DNA of 64,000 nt from Alistipes sp. (GTDB lineage: Bacteria > Bacteroidota > Bacteroidia > Bacteroidales > Rikenellaceae). Below are positions 27,232 through 34,582 of this stretch, piece after piece (position 1 is the first letter of the stretch; each line of letters begins with the position of its first letter). The stretch spans positions 1 through 64,000 of the forward strand of contig JAFQAN010000027.1 in the NCBI GenBank assembly GCA_017416915.1. The letters run 5' to 3'. The translations under genes were made by a program, and so were the position numbers. The notes under the pieces are model-generated. The model ran no database searches. It saw only the letters and a list, made by a program, of their open reading frames with translations, and had not been told where the DNA came from.

Positions 27232-27306
27232 ATGACGACGTATATCAAACATATTACTGCTATCTGTCTTTGTATTGCTGCTGTCGGCTGCACTACCGAC
27301 GAGGCA
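27232..27306 (+). pseudogene. 5' stub of the TPR-HTH regulator gene
   Basis: The first 25 codons (MTTYIKHITAICLCIAAVGC then TTDEA) match 21349-21423 almost base for base, then the sequence switches at GAGGCA to the GCAAACGGAAATATACGATAG tail of the lipoprotein genes. It marks the right end of the duplicated block. Confidence 0.85.
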
Positions 27307-27485
27307 AACGGAAATATACGATAGATAACTGGGGTTGGTCAACGGGTCAAGATGGCTATTATGCGGACGGAGTTTTTGACACTATGAATGTTTTTCTTAG
27401 TACTTCTGTTGGCGTAAGAAATAACCCTATGGATCATAATTATGATAATTCTGTTAAAATCTTAACATACGACAGTGCCTTATGA
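27307..27485 (+). pseudogene. C10 peptidase C-terminal fragment, coupled to the next lipoprotein
   Basis: Encodes NWGWSTGQDGYYADGVFDTM and continues to a TGA that overlaps the ATG of the 27482 gene (ATGA). It corresponds to the last 50 residues of a C10 peptidase, distinct from those at 26159 and 28421, with the start missing. The intact pair at 23787/25250 shows the same peptidase-then-lipoprotein order. Confidence 0.78.
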
Positions 27486-28420
27486 AACGTTACTCTTACA
27501 TTATAGTTATCCTTATTATGACTTTTGGGGGTTGTTGTTTAGCATCGTGTTCGAAGGAGAAACCTTCAAAGCTTACTTACACGCAGCCCATATATTTACC
27601 AACCCCATACGATATGACCATTTCATCAGATGCTTGCGAGCTTGTCATCACGACAGAGATACCTAGAAATATGTTAGGTATAGCTTCGGACATAAGGACA
27701 ATGTATGATGACAACATTTTCACTTGGTGCAATGTGAGAACTTATAGGCGATGGGAAAAACCCAATATAGAAGATAATTGGTATCAGGTAGAATATATTA
27801 GCGACACGGAGACACTTATTAAAATTAGTGCTAATAATAGTAGTTATAAAAGGTATATTCTTATGTATTATGATATTGCTGAACGCGACATGGTTACTAT
27901 TATACAAGAGCCCGGCAAAACGGGTACACACGTAGATCTTGACAACGGCGGTACGGTATGCTATGTGGAATACATTAATCAAAGTAGCCACGTGATTGCC
28001 ATACGTGATATGATTTGGAGAACGGAATACGTTTGGGAAGACGAGCCATCAAATATCGCACTCGACCCGGGACAAAGCAGGATTGTCCATAAGCTCAAAG
28101 ACGAGTTCCAACAGGCGGACTTAATGGCTATTGATAAGGTCGATAAAGAGTTTGTACCTTTGTTGTGCGATGGTCTTAGACCTATTTCGTGTAGCGTTAT
28201 TTTTGATGGCACCTACGAATTAAAACATAGTTACTCTGATAATACAAGTGGACAATTTAGTTTGACCGACTATAAAAATTATGAACTATCTGGCGGCAAG
28301 TTGAGCGAAGAGGAACAAGCAGCTTTTAGATTAAAAGAAGATGCATTGAAATGGACGCTGACCTACACTTTCACTGACGCCGACTACGAGTATGCCGTGG
28401 CAAACGGAAATATACGATAG
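27482..28420 (+). CDS. Lipoprotein paralogue 2
   Basis: 312 residues. Lipobox near LASC (about residue 23). A BACON-like stretch (NNSSYKRYILMYYD...VTIIQEPG) is followed by a beta domain resembling the second half of the 25250 product (YINQSSHVIAIRDMIWR; LRPISCSVIFDGTY) and the shared ending LTYTFTDADYEYAVANGNIR. No catalytic motif. Its peptidase partner upstream is reduced to a fragment. Confidence 0.65.
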   Translation: MKRYSYIIVILIMTFGGCCLASCSKEKPSKLTYTQPIYLPTPYDMTISSDACELVITTEIPRNMLGIASDIRTMYDDNIFTWCNVRTYRRWEKPNIEDNWYQVEYISDTETLIKISANNSSYKRYILMYYDIAERDMVTIIQEPGKTGTHVDLDNGGTVCYVEYINQSSHVIAIRDMIWRTEYVWEDEPSNIALDPGQSRIVHKLKDEFQQADLMAIDKVDKEFVPLLCDGLRPISCSVIFDGTYELKHSYSDNTSGQFSLTDYKNYELSGGKLSEEEQAAFRLKEDALKWTLTYTFTDADYEYAVANGNIR

Positions 28421-28548
28421 ATAATTGGGGTTGGGTGACGGGTCAAGATGGCTATTATGAGATAGGGGTATTCGATACATTTGTAGGGAGTACTTCCGCA
28501 ATGGGGACATCTCTATTTGCAAACAATAACGCAAACACTAAGCATTGA
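28421..28548 (+). pseudogene. Second C10/DUF3244 chimeric fragment
   Basis: Encodes DNWGWVTGQDGYYEIGVFDTF then STSAMGTSLFANN, the same chimera as at 26159-26286 with a few substitutions, again directly after the GNIR stop of a lipoprotein gene. Confidence 0.75.
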
Positions 28549-28806
28549 TTATCAGTTAGCTGCAAGGACGTAGAATATGTTTGAAAGACTACACCTGTAA
28601 CTCATTAATTTTCAGCGAGTTGAAAAATTAGCCAAAACTTGCTTTACAAAACACTGTTTTTCAACAAGTTACAAAACAAGTACTGAAAAAAATTTCGGTC
28701 AAAAAAAATTTGGAATGCGGTGTGTAAGTTTTGTAACTTTGCACTAAGCAAAGCCTTAAAGGCGTAACACCACCCGTAGAGTAAAAGAGATAGCGTAGAA
28801 ATAAAA
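28549..28806 (+). repeat. Direct repeat with embedded promoter, copy 2
   Basis: Near-identical to 26287-26542, including TTTGG, TAACTTTG and the AAAGGCGTAACACC motif (28758-28806). From 28801 it continues into a leader (AATTGGTTTTAGACATAAC...) that is repeated upstream of the gene at 29430. Confidence 0.8.
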
Positions 28807-28856
28807 TTGGTTTTAGACATAACAAGAATTTATTGACACTCTAAAACTTTGATATT

Positions 28857-29357
28857 ATGAAAAATTTACTATGTTTACTGGGAATGATAGCCTTTATTTC
28901 TACCTCGTGTAATACAACGCATAAAATCAATGATTCAAGCTCTAATTATTTCGATGAGCCTGATATACACTACCATGCCTGCGCTAATGCGACACCCGAC
29001 ATTAAAGTAGCTCACGTTGACTTTCAAGAACAATATGTTAATATTACCTTTGATAAAAATCCTGAGGAGGTAGATGGGTTTGATATAACCTCCTACTACT
29101 ATATAGATTTCACTACAAAAGAGCGAGTTTTTCCCACAGAATATAGCTGGAAAGACCATGCTGGGGACCTCAGTTTCCCATTCGAACAAGATTTGGGATG
29201 GTGTAAGGTAAGCCATTTAGACGAGTGTACGTTTAGATTCCACCTTTCTGAAAATAATATGGGATATATACGTATGGTTTCTTTAATATATTGCCTTATG
29301 GGAGAACCTATTAGAATTATTCAATATCCCAAAGGTGTAACACCGCCCGAAGAGTAA
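28857..29357 (+). CDS. Short lipoprotein with BACON-like end
   Basis: 166 residues. Lipobox ISTSC (Cys 18). The C-terminal half has ENNMGYIRMVSLIYCLMGEPIRIIQYP, matching the BACON-like segment of the 25250 product, but the second beta domain is missing, so it looks like a truncated paralogue. Its last codons (KGVTPPEE, stop) are supplied by the repeated AAAGGYGTAACACCGCCCGAAGAGTAA motif. Confidence 0.6.
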   Translation: MKNLLCLLGMIAFISTSCNTTHKINDSSSNYFDEPDIHYHACANATPDIKVAHVDFQEQYVNITFDKNPEEVDGFDITSYYYIDFTTKERVFPTEYSWKDHAGDLSFPFEQDLGWCKVSHLDECTFRFHLSENNMGYIRMVSLIYCLMGEPIRIIQYPKGVTPPEE

Positions 29358-29429
29358 AAAAGATAGCGTAGAAATAAAATTGGTTTTAGACATAACAGGA
29401 ATTTATTAACACTCTAATACTTTAATACT
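29331..29429 (+). repeat. Repeated leader segment before the 29430 lipoprotein
   Basis: Matches 28758-28856: the AAAGGYGTAACACC motif, GATAGCGTAGAAATAAAATTGG, TTTAGACATAACA and CACTCTAA. In this copy the left part doubles as coding sequence for the preceding gene. A shortened copy of the motif lies at 30512-30548. Confidence 0.8.
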
Positions 29430-30449
29430 ATGAAAAAGGTTATGTTTTTTGCATTTGCCGTTGCTGCACTCTTTGTCTGCGGTAGCTGCGACGATAAGGA
29501 GAGCAATGAGCCAACTCCTCCTCAGGACGAGCAACCCGACATCACTGACCCCGCAATAGTGGCTGCTACGGAGGCGGTGGATGCACTTATTGCCGAGCAT
29601 CGAGATTTCACGGTGGATACCAATGAGGTTAAACAAGCTCTTTCGAGCAACATATATGGTAATGCGTGGAAGCTCGACGCTCAGTTTGCATACGACGCCA
29701 ATTTCGAGAAGATGGAGCGCATAGTATATGACTTCGGCACACCGCTTTGGGAGGGCAACAACCTCGCTGTTTTGGCATTTGGCAATACGGGAGTTAGTGG
29801 CTACAACCTCAACGAGAGCGACCACACCATCGAGGAGTGCTTAAAGGTGGGCTACGCCTACGACTCGCGCGACATTGCCATAACATTCACTACCGACGAG
29901 GGAAAGAGTTTTGTTGCCAAGCTAACAGCACTTAGCAACGATGTCCTTGTCTTGGATGGCGAGGATGGTCTGCGTACCATATACAAGAGAACTGAGAGTA
30001 TGGAGTGTATAAAAATCTCGGCTACACGTCGTATAGCACAGCTCATCGAGAATACATCGTTCGACAAGTCGCTCTTCGCTGAGCAGATTGTGGGCGAATG
30101 GTCGCGTAACACATTCGTAAGATACAACAACGATTGGAGTGAGGTAATTTATCCCGACCTTGTTTTGGGAGAGCATTTCGCCCAGGGACTTGGTGGTGCT
30201 ACCTACACCTTTGAGGCAGACGGCACAGGTCGTTGCGTCTATCAGGGAGCAGACCCCACCATAGAGGATATGACATACACCTTCAATTGGGCTTATAACC
30301 AAGACAGCTCGACACTCACCCTGACGGGCGATATAAACAGAGAGTTTACAGTTATTGGCTTCGATACCGAAAATCTGATTATCGACTATACAAAATCTTA
30401 CACCAACGACGACACGACACACAATTGTCGCGAAATATATGTAAGATAG
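29430..30449 (+). CDS. Lipoprotein of unknown function
   Basis: 339 residues. Signal and lipobox (FVCGSC, Cys 20), a Pro/Asp-rich linker, then two apparent beta-rich halves (WKLDAQFAYDANFEKMERIVYDF; IVGEWSRNTFVRYNN...YTFEADGTGRCVYQG), the second resembling lipocalin-like domains of Bacteroidetes lipoproteins. GC content is higher than in its upstream neighbours. No family could be assigned. It ends the island and converges with the BI-1 gene. Confidence 0.65.
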   Translation: MKKVMFFAFAVAALFVCGSCDDKESNEPTPPQDEQPDITDPAIVAATEAVDALIAEHRDFTVDTNEVKQALSSNIYGNAWKLDAQFAYDANFEKMERIVYDFGTPLWEGNNLAVLAFGNTGVSGYNLNESDHTIEECLKVGYAYDSRDIAITFTTDEGKSFVAKLTALSNDVLVLDGEDGLRTIYKRTESMECIKISATRRIAQLIENTSFDKSLFAEQIVGEWSRNTFVRYNNDWSEVIYPDLVLGEHFAQGLGGATYTFEADGTGRCVYQGADPTIEDMTYTFNWAYNQDSSTLTLTGDINREFTVIGFDTENLIIDYTKSYTNDDTTHNCREIYVR

Positions 30450-30555
30450 CTCCTATAAATTAGGTTGAATCGATTTGGAAGATTGTTTTGAGTAGGTTTT
30501 TCGCCCTTCGCAAAGGCGTAACACCGCCCGAAGGGTAAAAGAGATAACACCATAC

Positions 30556-30603
30556 AAAAATAGTTACGGGCTACGCCGCGAGGGGTAGCCCGTAACTATT
30601 TTT
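30556..30603. terminator. Bidirectional terminator between converging genes
   Basis: AAAAATAGTTACGGGCTAC pairs perfectly over 19 bp with GTAGCCCGTAACTATTTTT, loop 10 bases. The A- and T-runs on both sides serve transcripts from both strands. Confidence 0.88.
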
Positions 30604-30633
30604 CAAGACTCGTCGGGGTTGAAGTATGCCCTA

Positions 30634-31332
30634 TTAGTCTCTGCTACCTCCAAGTATGCGCAACAAGAATAGGAACAAGTTGATAAAGTCGAGGTAGAGG
30701 GTCAAAGCACCAAGCAGCGCCAACTTCTGACCGTTGTCATCTGCCGAGCCATACTCGATAAATATGGTTTTGAGCTTCTGAGTGTCCCACGCGATAAGAC
30801 CCGTAAAGATGATAACACCCGCGTATGTAATTACCCAATACAAGCCCGACGATGCTACAAAGATATTTACCACAGTGGCGATAAGCAGACCTATGAGCAA
30901 CATATAGAGGATGTTGCCAATCTTCGAGAGGTCCATACGTGTAGTGTAACCTATAAGGCTCATAGCGAAGAATGTACCCGCCGTAACAAAGAATGTCGAG
31001 GCGATACTCTCCATAGTGTATAGCAGGAATATCGACGAGAAGGTAACGCCCGTAACCACCGAATAGAGGATAAAGAGTATGGTTGCACTTGTCATCGACA
31101 TCTTCATAACGCGCGACGAGAGCCAAATAACCAGACCAAACTGCGCAATAAGAAGCACCCAGACAGATGCCGAGTTGCTATAAATCGAGTATAGCAGTTG
31201 CGGCGAGTTGGCCACGAAGTAGGCGGTAAGACCCGTAACGGTCAATGCAGCCGCCATCTGCAAATAGACGCTCTTGAAAAGTGTCGAAACAAGCGACTGC
31301 TGAGCGGTTTGTGCTGTTGTGTAGTTTGCCAT
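30634..31332 (-). CDS. Bax inhibitor-1/YccA family membrane protein
   Basis: 232 residues with seven predicted helices and the family's conserved end region: ITYAGVIIFTGLIAWDTQKLKTIF followed by LALLGALTLYLDFINLFLFLLRILGG. The paired acidic residues in AWDTQ and LYLDF fit the family's pH-sensing di-aspartyl site. BI-1 proteins are calcium-leak channels or, in E. coli YccA, modulators of FtsH. It is monocistronic and terminated by the 30556 hairpin. Confidence 0.93.
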   Translation of the reverse strand: MANYTTAQTAQQSLVSTLFKSVYLQMAAALTVTGLTAYFVANSPQLLYSIYSNSASVWVLLIAQFGLVIWLSSRVMKMSMTSATILFILYSVVTGVTFSSIFLLYTMESIASTFFVTAGTFFAMSLIGYTTRMDLSKIGNILYMLLIGLLIATVVNIFVASSGLYWVITYAGVIIFTGLIAWDTQKLKTIFIEYGSADDNGQKLALLGALTLYLDFINLFLFLLRILGGSRD

Positions 31333-31483
31333 ATTGTTTAGTTTTTTAGTTTAACGATGTGGTTGTGGATATTATTGTATATAGACTGCGGTTTTACGCT
31401 CTTTCGTCCCGCATCGGCTTGCTGAGCAATGAATTAGTCTCATATCCGCGCAACTCTCGACATTCGAGGACTGTCGCTAACGA

Positions 31484-31597
31484 GTAGAAAGATGCGACCT
31501 CGCAGAGGTTAAAAGGTATTGACCGATGAGCGTGCTTGCACGAACTCAACGTGTCAATACTTTTTATAACAGCCTAAGGCTGTGCATCTTTCTCTAC
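31484..31597. ncRNA. Candidate branched structured RNA beside tRNA-Arg
   Basis: An outer stem GTAGAAAGATGC (31484-31495) pairs with GCATCTTTCTCTAC (31584-31597) with a 2-base bulge. Inside lie three hairpins: ACCTC-GCA-GAGGT, GGTATTGAC.../GTCAATACT with an apical CGTGC/GCACG, and ACAGCC-TA-AGGCTGT. On the minus strand it begins 5 bases after the tRNA 3' end, so both could be in one transcript. No known RNA family was recognised and there is no U-tract; strand is uncertain. Nothing else was seen in 31333-31480. Confidence 0.45.
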
Positions 31598-31602
31598 ATC
31601 CG

Positions 31603-31674
31603 TAGCCCCTCCGAGACTCGAACTCGGATTTAAGGTTTAGGAAACCTTCGTTCTATCCCTTGAACTAAGGAGCC
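31603..31674 (-). tRNA. tRNA-Arg (anticodon CCU)
   Basis: Read on the minus strand: acceptor GGCTCCT/AGGGGCT, D arm GTTC/GAAC, anticodon arm AAGGT-TTCCTAA-ACCTT with anticodon CCT, T arm CCGAG-TTCGAGT-CTCGG, discriminator A. The 3' CCA is not encoded. It decodes AGG. Confidence 0.95.
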
Positions 31675-31931
31675 ATACATCACACAAAGATAACGCAAAA
31701 TTTGCAAATAACAATGTTTAACACAAAAAAAGGGGGCTTAATAGGTATTTATACCTACCAAAACGACAGAGACAATGTCGCATATAGAAAAATTTTTCGG
31801 GGCGTTGTGTATATTTCACTTTGGCGCATAATATGCTAATAGACAATAAATTGAAAAATTATTAACATACACTATCAATATTGCATTATGAGAAAATCGG
31901 TTGAATATTTCGTAAACCCATAAAAAAGTTA

Positions 31932-31939
31932 TATCTTTG
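31932..31939 (+). promoter_or_regulatory. -7 element of the acyl-CoA synthetase gene
   Basis: TATCTTTG, with a weak TTTCG 19 bp upstream (31908-31912). The leader would be about 33 bases. The AT-rich 31680-31930 stretch holds no gene. Confidence 0.55.
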
Positions 31940-31976
31940 CAGCGGAAAACGAGCAAAACAACAAACAATTATACTT

Positions 31977-33677
31977 ATGTTGGAACAAAACTTAATCAAA
32001 CTCTACGAGCAGAGTTTCCGCGACAACCGCGAGATGGCAGCTCTTACCGACTACTTTAAGGGTGAGACATTCTCCTACTACGAGGTTGCCAAAGAGGTTG
32101 CTAAGCTACACCTTATGTTTAAGGAGGCAGGCATCGAGAAGGGCGATAAGATTGCGCTCATCGGTCGTAACAATACACGCTGGTGTATGAGCTACATCGC
32201 CACGATAACATACGGAGCAGTGATTGTGCCTATTCTTCAAGACTTCAACCCCACCGATGTCATCAACATCATCAACCACTCGGAGAGCCGTCTGCTCTTC
32301 CTCGGCGACAACTTCTGGGATGACATCGAGGGCGACCAGATACCCGCTATCGAGGCAGTATTCTCGCTCACCGACTACCACGTCATCTACGAGCGCGAGG
32401 GCAACAAGCTCACCGACTATATGAAAAACATTATGACGCACTACCGCGAGGCCTACCCACGTGGTTTCAGCGTCAATGACATACACTTCCCCGAGGTTGG
32501 CAACGACGAGGTGTGCTTGCTTAACTACACGTCGGGTACTACTGGCTCATCGAAGGGTGTTATGCTCACGGTGAACAACCTCACGGGCAACGTGGTGTTC
32601 GCTATGGAGATGGTAAATCCCGAGAACAACGACCACTTCTTCCGCAAGGGCGGTCGTACGCTCTCGTTCCTTCCTCTGGCACACGCCTACGGCTGTACGT
32701 TCGACTTCCTTGCGCCGCTTGCTTGTGGTGCGCACATCACGCTTCTTGGACGTATTCCCTCTCCCAAGATTTTGGTCGAGGCGATGAAGGTTACACGCCC
32801 CAATATCGTATGCTCGGTACCTCTTATCTTGGAGAAGGTATATCGCAAGAGCATCCTGCCGCTATTGGAGAAGGGTTCTATGAGTATCGCTATGCGTATT
32901 CCGCTGCTCAACTCGGCGATATACTCAACCATCCGTGCGCGCCTTATGGAGCAGTTCGGCGGTTGCGTCGAAATCTTCATCGTGGGTGGTGCAGCCCTCA
33001 GCCGCGAGACCGAGGACTTCCTGCGCAAGATTAAGTTCCCGCTCACCGTTGGCTACGGTATGACGGAGTGCGCTCCGCTTATCAGCTTCCAGCTGCCCAC
33101 ACTCTTTAAGTCGGGTTCGTGCGGCGCCCTTATCCCTGGAATGTTGGAGGGCAAGATTGCATCGCGTGATCCGCAGAATGTTCCTGGCGAGCTGCTCGTG
33201 CGTGGCGAACACGTGATGAAGGGCTACTACAAGAATGAGAAGGCTACCGAGGCTGTTTTGGATGCCGACGGCTGGTTACACACAGGCGATATGTGTACTA
33301 TGGACGAGGATAACACGCTCTATATCCGTGGTCGCTGCAAGACAATGATTCTCTCTGGCTCGGGTCAGAATATCTACCCCGAGGAGATTGAGGAGCGCCT
33401 AAACAACCTCTATATGGTTGCCGAGTCGCTCATCATCGAGAATAACGGCCACCTTACGGCACTCGTTGTCCCCGATTACGAGTTGGCAAATGCTGAGCAT
33501 GTAGATATGGAGCAGCTGCCCGAGATTATGGAGAAGAACCTCCAAGAGTTGAACGGTATGGTTGCTTCGTACGAGAAGGTTGCAAACATCGTTATCCACC
33601 GCGAGGAGTTCGTTAAGACGCCGAAGCGCAGTATCAAGCGCTACCTATATACGGCAGAGCGTTTGAACCTCTCGTAA
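31977..33677 (+). CDS. Long-chain fatty acid-CoA ligase (AMP-binding family)
   Basis: 566 residues with the adenylate-forming motifs in order: P-loop-like NYTSGTTGSSKGVMLT (about 180-195), VGYGMTECAPLIS (about 355), GWLHTGDMCTMDEDNTLYIRGR (about 427-448) and the C-terminal catalytic lysine region KTPKRSIKRYLY. It activates a fatty acid to acyl-AMP and then acyl-CoA in the cytosol. The exact chain length cannot be read from sequence. It is monocistronic with a strong terminator. Confidence 0.9.
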   Translation: MLEQNLIKLYEQSFRDNREMAALTDYFKGETFSYYEVAKEVAKLHLMFKEAGIEKGDKIALIGRNNTRWCMSYIATITYGAVIVPILQDFNPTDVINIINHSESRLLFLGDNFWDDIEGDQIPAIEAVFSLTDYHVIYEREGNKLTDYMKNIMTHYREAYPRGFSVNDIHFPEVGNDEVCLLNYTSGTTGSSKGVMLTVNNLTGNVVFAMEMVNPENNDHFFRKGGRTLSFLPLAHAYGCTFDFLAPLACGAHITLLGRIPSPKILVEAMKVTRPNIVCSVPLILEKVYRKSILPLLEKGSMSIAMRIPLLNSAIYSTIRARLMEQFGGCVEIFIVGGAALSRETEDFLRKIKFPLTVGYGMTECAPLISFQLPTLFKSGSCGALIPGMLEGKIASRDPQNVPGELLVRGEHVMKGYYKNEKATEAVLDADGWLHTGDMCTMDEDNTLYIRGRCKTMILSGSGQNIYPEEIEERLNNLYMVAESLIIENNGHLTALVVPDYELANAEHVDMEQLPEIMEKNLQELNGMVASYEKVANIVIHREEFVKTPKRSIKRYLYTAERLNLS

Positions 33678-33699
33678 GCAGTAACGAAAGTGATATGAT

Positions 33700-33742
33700 A
33701 AAAAAGTTATAGGTGGCATAAGCCACCTATAACTTTTTTTTT
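33700..33742 (+). terminator. Rho-independent terminator of the acyl-CoA synthetase gene
   Basis: AAAAAAGTTATAGGTGGC pairs over 18 bp with GCCACCTATAACTTTTTT around ATAA, followed by further T residues. Confidence 0.93.
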
Positions 33743-33779
33743 CGACTATTGCGCGGTTTTATAGAGGTGGCTGAGACAA

Positions 33780-33870
33780 TGGACTACGGGACTACGGGAC
33801 TACGAGACTACGGGACTACGAGACCCTAAAAACACAGGCGTTCTCAGTCGTTCTCAGTCGTGCGAGGCAG
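33780..33870. repeat. Tandem repeat tract of composite element, locus D
   Basis: About five GGGACTAC/GAGACTAC units, linker GAGACCCTAAAAACACAGG, two CGTTCTCAGT units, then CGTGCGAGGCAG whose second half is duplicated (CGCGAGGCAG) before the first hairpin. Confidence 0.85.
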
Positions 33871-33880
33871 CGCGAGGCAG

Positions 33881-34008
33881 CTTGACGTGAGAAGGGTTGC
33901 AGATGTGGTGCATCGCAAAAGAAAGCGCCACGGGATAGTACTAAAACGTACAGCCCGTGGTGCTTTACTTCTTGGGATGTGCCGCAGATGCGCCCTTATC
34001 ACGCCAAG
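33881..34008. repeat. Long imperfect palindrome D1 (CTTGNCGT arm type)
   Basis: CTTGACGTGAGAAGGG pairs with CCCTTATCACGCCAAG; the inner arm GCGCCACGGG pairs with CCCGTGGTGC around TAGTACTAAAACGTAC. Here the C/C arm mismatch of other copies is a G-C pair, while the G/A mismatch is kept. Confidence 0.88.
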
Positions 34009-34013
34009 CTAAA

Positions 34014-34140
34014 TTTGTTGTCAGAAGCCGTAAGATGTGGTGCCAAGTCGAAGTTTGGCTGGATGGGGGTGTACTTGGACGTACATCCCCATTCAGACGA
34101 ACGAGCTTGGTGCCGCAGATTGCGGCTTATCACAACAAAT
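34014..34140. repeat. Long imperfect palindrome D2, abutting the DUF3127 stop codon
   Basis: TTTGTTGTCAGAAGCCG pairs with CGGCTTATCACAACAAA. Where other copies have AAGGGG/CCCCTT this one has AAGCCG/CGGCTT, so both arms changed together. Apex GTGTACTTGGACGTACAT. Its last base is the first of the TTA stop codon of the 34140 gene. Confidence 0.9.
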
Positions 34141-34499
34141 TAGAAGGGCATATCATCCACTACCCCTACTCCACCACCCATCGGCTCCTCAACAAAGGGA
34201 GGCATCTCCGTTACGGGAGGCTGTGCCTGAGGCTGCAAGGGCTGCACACGCCACGCACGAACATCGGTGTACCAACGGTCGTTGAACTTGCGCGACTCAA
34301 TATCGAACGAGAGGTTATACATCTCGCCCACGCGCAACATAGCCACATCCTGCGCCTTATTCATAAATGTTACCGCCAACTCCTTGCCATACTGCTTGTT
34401 GGGCTGCTCGAAAATTACCGTCTGACGCTCCCACTGGCCACGTGCCGACTGACCCGTTACAGGGGGCAAAATCTCTAATACCTTTACTTCAATCTCCAT
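34140..34499 (-). CDS. DUF3127 protein with SSB-like acidic tail
   Basis: 119 residues. Residues 1-88 fit DUF3127, an OB-fold-like family of Bacteroidetes (MEIEVKVLEILPPVTG; WERQTVIFEQPN; VGEMYNLSFDIESRKFNDRWYTDVRAW). A Pro/Gln/Gly-rich linker leads to a tail ending VVDDMPF, which closely resembles the DDxPF tip with which single-stranded DNA-binding proteins recruit partners. This suggests an SSB-related role; that is inference. Confidence 0.82.
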   Translation of the reverse strand: MEIEVKVLEILPPVTGQSARGQWERQTVIFEQPNKQYGKELAVTFMNKAQDVAMLRVGEMYNLSFDIESRKFNDRWYTDVRAWRVQPLQPQAQPPVTEMPPFVEEPMGGGVGVVDDMPF

Positions 34500-34582
34500 A
34501 GTTTATCTGTTTTTACGTTTCAATCTTCAAATTAGATGTTGCGTTGCTCATCACGAGCCACAACACCACCTCGACTACCCTA

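Noticed and set aside
31484..31674. Integration (att) site at the tRNA-Arg gene
   Set aside because: No duplicated tRNA 3' end, integrase or foreign gene block is visible next to it.
33957..34478. A 173-residue plus-strand frame starting in hairpin D1
   Set aside because: It crosses both hairpins and then runs antisense to the DUF3127 gene; no recognisable protein features.
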